NCBI GenBank assembly: GCA_015494005.1
Contig: WGCB01000161.1
Location: 1 to 7,485, forward strand
Origin: Caldilineaceae bacterium
GTDB taxonomy: Bacteria; Chloroflexota; Anaerolineae; Caldilineales; Caldilineaceae
Direction of reading: 5' to 3'
Length of the DNA stretch: 7,485 nt
Position 1 is the stretch's first letter; the number at the start of each line of letters is the position of its first letter. A program made the translations under genes and the position numbers. Of the stretch, positions 1-5,954 are shown in pieces. The notes beneath the pieces are model-generated. The model saw only the letters and a list, made by a program, of their open reading frames with translations. It had not been told where the DNA came from and did no database searches.

Positions 1-14
1 GAGAGGGGAGGGGA

Positions 15-30
15 AGCCACGTCAGTGGCT
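15..30 (-). terminator. Stem-loop downstream of HMG-CoA reductase gene
   Basis: On the minus strand a perfect 6-bp stem (AGCCAC / GTGGCT) closes a TGAC loop about 16 bases after the stop of the HMG-CoA reductase gene. It is followed by a C-rich tract, not a U-run, so it is not a textbook intrinsic terminator. It could end or stabilise the transcript. The assignment is from position and shape only. Confidence 0.35.
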
Positions 31-46
31 GGGGAGGGGTGAGGTG

Positions 47-1384
47 TCACCAGCTCCCCCTTACCTTGTCATCCGGTCCCCGGTCATCCGGTCTTCGATA
101 TTCCTCCAGCAGCTCCCGGGCTCGGGCCAGGCGGATCTGTCCCTCCTGGACCAGCAGCCGGGCGATCTCGTCCACTTCCTCGTCCTGGGCCCCGGCGGCG
201 ACGGCCACCTGCCGGGCGTGGAGGCGCATGTGTCCCCGCTGGATGCCGTGGGTGGCCAGGGCCCGCAGCGCGGCCAGGTTCTGGGCCAGCCCCACCGCAG
301 CCAGGATCTCGCTCAGCTCCCGGGCGCTCTCCACCCCCAGGATCTTCAGGGCCACCTGGGCCGTGGGATGGGCGCGGGTGGCGCCCCCCACGATGCCCAC
401 AGCCAGGGGCATCTCCAGCCGCCCGAAGAGGCTGGGCGTGGGCTCCTCCACCAGCCGCCACTCGGTCAGGGCCCGGTAGCGGCCGTCCCGGGCCGCGTAG
501 GCGTGGCCGCCAGCTTCCACCGCCCGCCAGTCGTTGCCCGTGGCCAGGAGCACCGCGTCGATCCCGTTGAAGATGCCCTTGTTGTGGGTGGCCGCCCGGT
601 AGGGGTCCGCCAGGGCGAAGGCGTTGGCCGCCACGATGCCCTGGGCCACCTCCCGGCCTGGGTAGTCGATGGTGCTGAAGGCCCGGACGGGGATGGTCAC
701 CTCGGCCCAGGCCCGGCGCTGGTCCGTCAGGTTGCTCAGGATGCGCAGCAGGGCCCGGCCGCCGCTGAGCTGCTCCAGGTGAGGGGCGATGATCTCCGCC
801 GCGGTGTTCACCGCGTTGGCCCCCATGGCGTCCCGGGTGTCGAAGAGCAGGTGGACGATGGTCATGGGCCCCGCTTCCGTCTCCGGCAGCTGACGCACCT
901 GGACGTCCACCGGGCCGCCGCCCAGCTGGGCGATGGTGGGGCTGGTGTTGGCCAGGGCCAGGAGCCGCTCCTTGGCCGCCAGGATGGCCTGCTCCGCCTG
1001 GGCCGGGTCGGGCACGTCCAGGAGCTGGATCTGGGCGATCATCACCGGCTCCGTGCTGCCGGCCCGGAAGCCGCCCCCGGCCCGAGCCAGCCGGGCCGCG
1101 TAGCTGACGCCGGCCACCACCGACGGCTCCTCAATGGCCATGGGCACCAGCCGCTCCTGGCCGTTGACGATGAAGTTGGCGCCGATGCCCAGGGGCAGGC
1201 TGAAACGGCCCACCACATTTTCGATCATCTTGTCCGCCTGGGCCAAACCCAGCCCCTCCTGCAGGGCCGCCACCTCCGCCGGGGTGAGCTGGGCCCACTC
1301 GGCCAGGATGCGCACCCGTTCGTCCAGGCTCTTCTGGTAGAAACCGCTCAGGCGGGAGGAGGGCCGCTGCCCAGAGATGCTCAT
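47..1384 (-). CDS. mvaA: Hydroxymethylglutaryl-CoA reductase, class II (degradative type)
   Basis: 445 aa, close to the roughly 430 aa of class II enzymes. It interconverts HMG-CoA and mevalonate with NAD(P)H in the cytoplasm. Landmarks in order: the substrate-site motif MIENVVG (53-59), PLGIGANFIVNG (64-75), the EEPSVVAG block (85-92) with the catalytic Glu, DTRDAMGANAVNT (182-194), HNKGIFNGIDA (267-277) with catalytic Lys269, GNDWRA (283-288) with catalytic Asp285, and GHMRLHAR (384-391) with catalytic His385 in the C-terminal flap domain. All four catalytic residues known from the Pseudomonas mevalonii enzyme are present, so it should be active. ATG is supported by AAGGAG at 1394-1399, nine bases upstream. 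It starts 24 bp after the preceding membrane gene and is probably cotranscribed with it. In a bacterium without evident mevalonate catabolism it may well work biosynthetically, for isoprenoids; direction and cofactor preference cannot be read from sequence. The last 17 residues are polar and probably disordered. Confidence 0.97.
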   Translation of the reverse strand: MSISGQRPSSRLSGFYQKSLDERVRILAEWAQLTPAEVAALQEGLGLAQADKMIENVVGRFSLPLGIGANFIVNGQERLVPMAIEEPSVVAGVSYAARLARAGGGFRAGSTEPVMIAQIQLLDVPDPAQAEQAILAAKERLLALANTSPTIAQLGGGPVDVQVRQLPETEAGPMTIVHLLFDTRDAMGANAVNTAAEIIAPHLEQLSGGRALLRILSNLTDQRRAWAEVTIPVRAFSTIDYPGREVAQGIVAANAFALADPYRAATHNKGIFNGIDAVLLATGNDWRAVEAGGHAYAARDGRYRALTEWRLVEEPTPSLFGRLEMPLAVGIVGGATRAHPTAQVALKILGVESARELSEILAAVGLAQNLAALRALATHGIQRGHMRLHARQVAVAAGAQDEEVDEIARLLVQEGQIRLARARELLEEYRRPDDRGPDDKVRGSW

Positions 1385-1408
1385 ACCGCCACGCTCCTTT
1401 GCCGCGGA

Positions 1409-2830
1409 TCAGCGGCCAAATGCGATGAGGATCCGGTTCACCGGCCCCTCCAACAGCTGGGGCGAGACGGCCAGGCTGGCGGTGATGATCAGGGCCAGGA
1501 TGGCCGTCCAGGCCGAGACGGGCTGCTCCGCGGGCAGGCTGCGGTTCACCAGGGGGCCGAAGAAGACCCGCACCAGCCGCACCGCGCCGAAGACCACCCC
1601 CGCGGAGGCGATGAGGGCCACCGCGGCCAGGCGCCAGTCGTTCTCCGCCACGCTCTGCAGCGCGGCCCAGTGGCCGGTGAAGCCGGCGCTCAGGGGGAAG
1701 CCAGCCAGGCCCAGGACCCCCAGCAGGAAGGCCGCGGTGTTCCAGGGCAGTCGGCTCCCCACCCCCTGGAGGCCAGGCAGGGCGATGGTCCCGGCCTCCT
1801 CCTCCATCTGGGAGAGCCCCGCGGCCCCGGTGAGCAGGCTCACCGCCCGCAGGGTGAAGAGGAAGATCACCAGGGGCCAGCCCCGGTTGCCGGGCAGGGC
1901 CAGGGCCATGAGGATCAGCCCCCAGTCGTGGAGGGCCGCGTAGCCCCAGAGCCGTCCCGGATGGGTGGCGCCGGCCGCGGCCACCCCGCCCCAGGCCGCG
2001 GTGATCACCCCCGCGCCCAGGAGCCAGAGGTAGAGGGGGGTGGCGTCCACCACGAAGGGGTAGGCGTTCACCGTGCGGTGGAGCAGGTCCAGCACAGCCA
2101 GCTGGTAGAGCAGGGTGAGCAGGGCCGTCACCACCGGGGGCGCGGTCTGCGCGGTGGCCGGCTGAGCCCCGTGCAGGGGCACCGGCGCCAGGACCAGCAG
2201 CAATCCCAGGGCCATGAGCCGCCCCCCGGCCAGGATGGGGCCGAAGTCCTGGGGGTTGAGGGGGATCTGCTCGATGTACCAGGCGGCCAGCAGGAAGAGG
2301 GGGAAGGCCAGGACCGGCGGGATCAGGGTGCGCAGGGGCCCGGCGGTGGCCGTCAAGCGTCCGGCCTGGAGGATGAAGATGCCCCCCGCGGAGAGGGCCA
2401 CCAGGAAGAGGGGCGCCATCAGGACCGGAGGCAGGGGCGCCACCACGGTCAAGGAGAGGACCAGATAGCCCACCAGCAGGCCCAGGGAAAAGGGCACGAA
2501 GCTGCGTCCCTGGCTCACCCGGGCGGCCAGGAGGAAGGCCCCGGCGGCCAGCAGCAGGCTCAGGGCCACCACCGGCTGGATGGAGGCCTGGAGCTGGAGC
2601 ACCAGGCCGAACTGCTGGATCACCCCCTTCAGGTCCACGGTAACCGGCAGGAACCCGAGCTGACGCAGGGGCTCGTCCAGGTTGGCCCGCCAGATCCAGA
2701 GGCCCAGCCCGCCGGTGACGGCCGCGGCCAGCAGGGCCACGCCCCGCTCCCAGCGCCGGACGAGGTAGGTGAGCACAGCCAGCAGCAGCAGGCTGCCGAT
2801 GAGGAAGGTGGGCAGATCCAGGGTGATCAT
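1409..2830 (-). CDS. NuoM/NuoN-like proton-conducting membrane subunit, divergent
   Basis: 473 aa, almost entirely hydrophobic, about 12-14 predicted membrane helices; length fits the NuoM/NuoN/MrpD antiporter-like family (450-500 aa). By-eye family landmarks: PVPLHGAQPATAQTAPPV (217-233), matching the P-x-P-x-H-x-W-x-P-x-A...AP region before TM7; HPGRLWGYAALHDWG (290-304), matching the N-L-K-R-x-x-A-Y-S-S region of TM8; and GLAGFPLSAGFTGHW (374-388), matching SLAGIP-xx-x-GF-x-GK. The ion-path residues look replaced: no Glu in the TM5 segment (138-154), Gln243 where TM7 Lys is expected, Gly292 for TM8 Lys, and His387 for the Lys of GFxGK. Its ATG overlaps the stop of the upstream gene (ATGA, 2827-2830), with AGAGG six bases or so before it, implying translational coupling. 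Proton pumping is therefore doubtful; a scaffold or regulatory membrane subunit is possible. Family membership is fairly secure, function is not. Confidence 0.8.
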   Translation of the reverse strand: MITLDLPTFLIGSLLLLAVLTYLVRRWERGVALLAAAVTGGLGLWIWRANLDEPLRQLGFLPVTVDLKGVIQQFGLVLQLQASIQPVVALSLLLAAGAFLLAARVSQGRSFVPFSLGLLVGYLVLSLTVVAPLPPVLMAPLFLVALSAGGIFILQAGRLTATAGPLRTLIPPVLAFPLFLLAAWYIEQIPLNPQDFGPILAGGRLMALGLLLVLAPVPLHGAQPATAQTAPPVVTALLTLLYQLAVLDLLHRTVNAYPFVVDATPLYLWLLGAGVITAAWGGVAAAGATHPGRLWGYAALHDWGLILMALALPGNRGWPLVIFLFTLRAVSLLTGAAGLSQMEEEAGTIALPGLQGVGSRLPWNTAAFLLGVLGLAGFPLSAGFTGHWAALQSVAENDWRLAAVALIASAGVVFGAVRLVRVFFGPLVNRSLPAEQPVSAWTAILALIITASLAVSPQLLEGPVNRILIAFGR

Positions 2831-3567
2831 GCGCGCCTCTTGAAGGGCAGGGGCCAGCGGCTGAACCGAGCCCAGACCGCCTGCCAGACCAGGGTCGGCT
2901 GGGCGCTGGGACGGACGGGCCGGGGCGATTCGTCCACCGGGAAGACCACCTCGGTGATGGGCTGCACCTGGGCGGCCCGGACGCTGTCCTCGGCCACCAC
3001 CAGGTAGCTGCAGGCCAGGACCACCAGCAGCTGCGCGCTGCCCAGGATGGCCACCACAGGCGGCAGGGGCAGGATCACCGGGGCCAGGCTCTGCACCGGG
3101 ATGAACCAGAGGAGCAGGCCAAAGGTGGCGTGGAGGGGCCGGTCCGTGAGGGCCAGGATGAGCACGCCGCAGAGGAGGAGCCAGACCACCAGCAGGGAGG
3201 CGGATTCCTCCAGCAGGGGCAACCGCACCCGCACGTCCAGGAACCCCAGGCCGATGCCCAGCAGGGCCAGGAGCACGGCCCGGAAGAACCAGTTGGTCAG
3301 GTGGGGCGCGCCGCCCTCCGTCTCGATCTGGAGCATGGAGAGCCCCAGGATGATCCCCGAGAGCCCCAGGATGAAGATGTGGATCACCGCCCAGGCCGGG
3401 GCCATGCCGTAGCGGGCGACCATGAGCTGGTCCAGCCCCACCTGGATCAGCAACAGGGCCGGCAGGCTAACCCGCCAGTCCCAGGCCAGGATGATGACGG
3501 CCGCCAGGCCTCCCAGGGCAAACAGTGTCAGCGGCGACGTCCAAAACTGTACATCTCCCACGCCCAT
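2827..3567 (-). CDS. Multi-pass membrane protein, possibly HyfE/NuoK-like
   Basis: 246 aa from the ATG at 3567. Six or seven hydrophobic segments (about 10-28, 33-50, 57-79, 93-111, 122-141, 144-163, 170-191), then a polar, proline-rich tail (192-246) ending in basic residues, likely cytosolic. Size, helix count and position between two antiporter-like genes resemble HyfE-type subunits, which contain a NuoK-like core, but I see no diagnostic motif; treat that as inference. Acidic residues lie in or near membrane segments (Asp46, Glu120, Glu121), as NuoK-type proteins use. The frame extends to a GTG at 3594, but that start has no ribosome binding site. AAAGGA at 3571-3576 lies three bases before the ATG at 3567 and nine bases before a GTG at 3561, so either of those is more likely. 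The stop overlaps the next gene's start by four bases. Confidence 0.75.
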   Translation of the reverse strand: MGVGDVQFWTSPLTLFALGGLAAVIILAWDWRVSLPALLLIQVGLDQLMVARYGMAPAWAVIHIFILGLSGIILGLSMLQIETEGGAPHLTNWFFRAVLLALLGIGLGFLDVRVRLPLLEESASLLVVWLLLCGVLILALTDRPLHATFGLLLWFIPVQSLAPVILPLPPVVAILGSAQLLVVLACSYLVVAEDSVRAAQVQPITEVVFPVDESPRPVRPSAQPTLVWQAVWARFSRWPLPFKRRA

Positions 3568-3666
3568 CCATCCTTTCCAAACCGTTCCTGCCACCCTAGA
3601 GCTGCCGCTCTCTCAATCTCCAGTCTCTGTCAGATTCGATCCCTCACCGCCTAGATCCCCACAACG

Positions 3667-3698
3667 TGGACCTCGGGCCCAAAGTTCCCCCAGATCCA
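3667..3698 (-). terminator. Stem-loop after the 577-aa membrane gene
   Basis: Minus-strand hairpin: TGGATCT pairs with AGGTCCA (7 bp, one G-U), then a G-G mismatch and three further G-C pairs around a 10-base loop. It begins eight bases after the stop. No U-tract follows, so it may be a processing or stability element or a weak attenuator between two genes of one operon. It lies in the longest gap of the cluster (3568-3705), where I see no open frame, RNA gene or convincing promoter. Confidence 0.35.
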
Positions 3699-3705
3699 GG
3701 TTCCC

Positions 3706-5439
3706 TCAACTCAGGAAGAGGAACCCCATGAGGATGAAGGCGATGAGCCAGCCGATGTACCCGGCCCCCTCCACGATCTGCAGGCCGTTGTCCCACACCG
3801 TGCTGATCTGGACCGTGCCCCACTCCCACAGGCGATTGAGCCACTCCAGCCCGGTCAGCCGGGAGATGGCCGCGGACCAGCCGTTCTGCAGCAGGCCCAG
3901 CCGGGGCCGCACCATGGCCAGGACGATGCCCAGGAGCAGGGGCAGCCCCAGGGTCAGCCAGACTGTGGGGCCGGCCACCGCGCTGGGCGGGTTGCCCAGC
4001 CCTTCGGGGATGGCGCTGGGCATGGCGGCCAGGGAGGCGATGACCTGGGGAAAGAGCCCGGCCAGGACCAGAGGCAGGGCCAGCATCACGCTGCCGGTGA
4101 CCAGCCGGGCCACCACCGCGAAATGGAGGCCCGTGGGCTCCCGGACCTCCCCGCCCCAGCTGCGGAGCAGGGCTGCCACCTGGAGGGTCTGGGCCAGGAT
4201 GTAGATGCCGAAGAAGAGCCCGGCAGGCCCCACGCTCAGCTGACCCTCCAGCAGCCGGGCCACGAAGGGCTGGGTCAGGAAGCCGGGGGTGAAGGGCACC
4301 CCTGCCAGGGCCAGCGCGCCCACGCTCACCGGGATCTGCCAGCCCCACTCCCGCCAGGCCCGCTGCCCCACCAGCCAGAGCCCGCCGCCCAGGGCAAAGG
4401 CCGTGGTGGGCCAGATCAGGGCCTCCGGGCCGTTGGATGGGGAGAGGAGCCCCACCAGCCCGGCCAGGCTCACAGAGGTGATGAGGACGAACGCCGTGTG
4501 CGCTCCCCGCCCCGTGGCGGTGAAGGCGGCTAGGGCGCTGCCCACCAGGGCCAGGAGCCCCACGCTGATGAACTCCGGGCGCAGGAGCATGGATTCGCCG
4601 CCCAGGCCGATGCTCCAGCCCAGGAGCCAGAGGCCGCAGAGGGCCGGCACCAGGTAGCCGGAGAAGAACTCCGAGAGGCGGATGGAATCGGGGCGGTCCG
4701 AGAGGAGCCAGAAGTGGAAGGGGTAGGCCCCGGCCCGGATGGCCGAGGCGATGACCAGGAGGAAGACCGTCTCCCCGGGCAGCTGGCCGCCCTGGAGGGG
4801 TTGGCCTGGCCCCTGGCTCCCCGCGGGGAGCAGGCTCACCAGCAGGAGGAGCGCGCCCAGCAGGCTCAGGCCATGGCTGTAGTTGGCCCGGGCCGAGGAC
4901 GCGGAGGCCACCGCGGGCACAAAGGCATGCCGGGCCAGGATGAAGACATCCATGGCCACCCAGGTGAGGGTGACGGTGAGCAGGTTGCCACTGCCCACAA
5001 AGAGGAGCGCGGTGGCCAGCACTCCCAGATGGCTGGCCAGGGTCACGGAGTTGCGCAGCAGGTCCCGGCGGGAGGCGGGCTGGGTGGCGTAGCTGTCCAG
5101 CCCGTTGAGGATCACCGCCACGCCCCCCAGCAGGATCACCAGGAAGGAGACGTACCAGTTCCAGCCGTCCCCCACCCAGAGGAGGTGGGCGCCGCTCACG
5201 GAGAAGGGGGGCCGCCAGGGCCGGTCAAAGACAGGCACCACCGGCTGCAGGCGCAGTCCCAGGACCTGCCAGGCCGCCACTCCCCAGAAGAGGAGGGCCA
5301 GGATCCGCTGCCCTCGGGGGTGCGACATGCGACGCCCCAGGGAGACCAGCGCTATGAGCCCGACGATCAGGACAATGGCCGGACCGAGGGGAGAGTTCAG
5401 AACGTTCCAGGCAGTATTCACAAGCAGAAATTGTAGCAC
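3706..5439 (-). CDS. NuoL/NuoM/NuoN-like proton-conducting transporter family protein, divergent
   Basis: 577 aa, about 14 hydrophobic segments plus an extra C-terminal section (515-577) ending in an amphipathic stretch and a last membrane helix (561-577), reminiscent of NuoL/MrpA/HyfB-type extensions. Landmarks: LTWVAMDVFIL (158-168) in place of the WELMSLSxYLL-like TM5 motif; AYPFHFWLLSD (238-248), a clear match to the FPFHxWLPDA motif before TM7; ATGRGAH (308-314) where the TM8 K-R motif is expected; and LALAGVPFTPGFLTQ (376-390) matching SLAGIPPxxGFxxK. The TM5 Glu is Val161, the TM7 Lys aligns near Pro265, and the final Lys is Gln390, so the proton path seems lost, as in the 473-aa paralogue. 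The start is GTG with no ribosome binding site, preceded by a hairpin (5446-5465); another GTG lies at 5421. It follows the 118-aa gene by 48 bp. No NuoB/C/D/I-type redox subunit is in view, so this is not a complete complex I locus. Confidence 0.8.
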   Translation of the reverse strand: MLQFLLVNTAWNVLNSPLGPAIVLIVGLIALVSLGRRMSHPRGQRILALLFWGVAAWQVLGLRLQPVVPVFDRPWRPPFSVSGAHLLWVGDGWNWYVSFLVILLGGVAVILNGLDSYATQPASRRDLLRNSVTLASHLGVLATALLFVGSGNLLTVTLTWVAMDVFILARHAFVPAVASASSARANYSHGLSLLGALLLLVSLLPAGSQGPGQPLQGGQLPGETVFLLVIASAIRAGAYPFHFWLLSDRPDSIRLSEFFSGYLVPALCGLWLLGWSIGLGGESMLLRPEFISVGLLALVGSALAAFTATGRGAHTAFVLITSVSLAGLVGLLSPSNGPEALIWPTTAFALGGGLWLVGQRAWREWGWQIPVSVGALALAGVPFTPGFLTQPFVARLLEGQLSVGPAGLFFGIYILAQTLQVAALLRSWGGEVREPTGLHFAVVARLVTGSVMLALPLVLAGLFPQVIASLAAMPSAIPEGLGNPPSAVAGPTVWLTLGLPLLLGIVLAMVRPRLGLLQNGWSAAISRLTGLEWLNRLWEWGTVQISTVWDNGLQIVEGAGYIGWLIAFILMGFLFLS

Positions 5440-5445
5440 AGGCCC

Positions 5446-5481
5446 GGCGCGGCCAACAAAGCGCCAGGCGCGCGTTGCGCG
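5446..5481 (-). other. Two GC-rich stem-loops between the 118-aa and 577-aa genes
   Basis: On the minus strand, CGCGC-AAC-GCGCG (5481-5469) lies seven bases beyond the stop of the 118-aa gene. A second stem, GGCGC / GCGCC around a 10-base loop (5465-5446), ends six bases before the GTG start of the 577-aa gene. The stems occupy the place where a ribosome binding site would sit; none is visible. Either they end or stabilise the upstream message or they limit translation of the large membrane protein. Short GC stems are expected by chance in such DNA, so confidence is low. Confidence 0.3.
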
Positions 5482-5487
5482 GCGGGA

Positions 5488-5844
5488 TCAGCGACGGCGG
5501 GCCCGGTACTCCACCAGGATGCCCCCGGTCGCGCACAGGGCCCCGGCCAGCAGGCTGAAGCTCCAGTTGCCCGGCAGGATGAAGACAGTCAGCACCAGGG
5601 CGCTGAGCATCCCTCCGATGAAGGCGTGGATTGCGCTCCGACGTTGGACGTAGTAGCCGGTGATCACACCGGCCAGCAGGGCCATGGCCAGCACCAGGCC
5701 GTTCTCCAGCAGATGGGGCCAGACCACGTTCTGGGCCAGGAAGAGCCCCAGGGTGACCAGCAGCAGGTTCAGGGAGAAGGCCAGGATGACCCCGGTCCAG
5801 CTGATGGCGGCTTGTTGATGGTTGCGATGGTTGTTGCGACCCAT
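5488..5844 (-). CDS. Small four-helix membrane protein, unknown function
   Basis: 118 aa with a polar, Asn/His-rich N-terminus (2-11) and four hydrophobic segments (about 16-38, 45-64, 71-90, 95-112), a basic loop (YYVQRRSAIH, 64-73) and a basic C-terminal tail. This looks like the small four-helix DUF3792/TIGR04086 type of membrane protein, but I cannot confirm that by eye. The open frame runs much further upstream, yet that part only shadows the neighbouring gene. An ATG at 5883 (13 residues longer) has no ribosome binding site, while the ATG at 5844 has GGAG five bases before it. It lies between the selenoprotein gene (110 bp upstream) and the transporter-like genes (48 bp downstream), same direction, so it may belong to the same operon. 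No catalytic motif is visible. Confidence 0.75.
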   Translation of the reverse strand: MGRNNHRNHQQAAISWTGVILAFSLNLLLVTLGLFLAQNVVWPHLLENGLVLAMALLAGVITGYYVQRRSAIHAFIGGMLSALVLTVFILPGNWSFSLLAGALCATGGILVEYRARRR

Positions 5845-5849
5845 GGGTA

Positions 5850-5853
5850 CTCC
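5850..5853 (-). promoter_or_regulatory. Ribosome binding site choosing the start of the 118-aa protein
   Basis: GGAG, five bases before the ATG at 5844. The longer alternative start at 5883 has only a C-rich, unstructured leader without any purine-rich match. This decides the start in favour of 5844. Confidence 0.65.
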
Positions 5854-5921
5854 AAAGAGCGGTGTGCTGTGGAAGGATGCCATGTTCAATGCGGGGGCTC
5901 GGAAACAGGGGGAGGCGGAAG

Positions 5922-5949
5922 GGAAACCCCGGGCCGGGCCCGGTTTTCC
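5922..5949 (-). terminator. GC-rich stem-loop after the selenoprotein gene
   Basis: Starting five bases after the TAG stop, the minus strand carries GGAAA...TTTCC as a 5-bp outer stem. An A-G mismatch, two C-G pairs and three more G-C pairs follow (one bulged G), with a 5-base CCCGG loop. It is one of the strongest hairpins in the window. The downstream bases are C/T mixed, not a U-run, so it is a plausible but atypical terminator; partial read-through to the membrane genes is possible. Confidence 0.45.
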
Positions 5950-5954
5950 AGACG

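Noticed and set aside
44..3007. Very long plus-strand open frame (987 codons)
   Set aside because: It runs antisense across the HMG-CoA reductase and two membrane genes, and its protein is a low-complexity Gly/Gln/His/Pro-rich string without motifs. This is typical of the shadow frame in GC-rich DNA.
3568..3705. Possible small RNA or internal promoter in the 138-bp gap
   Set aside because: Apart from the hairpin at 3667-3698 I found no -35/-10 pair with proper spacing and no RNA family signature.
3644..4348. Minus-strand 234-codon frame overlapping the 577-aa gene
   Set aside because: Gly/Arg/Pro-rich out-of-frame reading of the same DNA; the hydrophobic 577-aa frame carries clear family motifs.
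4714..5436. Plus-strand 240-codon open frame
   Set aside because: Antisense shadow of the 577-aa membrane gene; Gln/Gly/His-rich, no recognisable domain and no ribosome binding site considered convincing.
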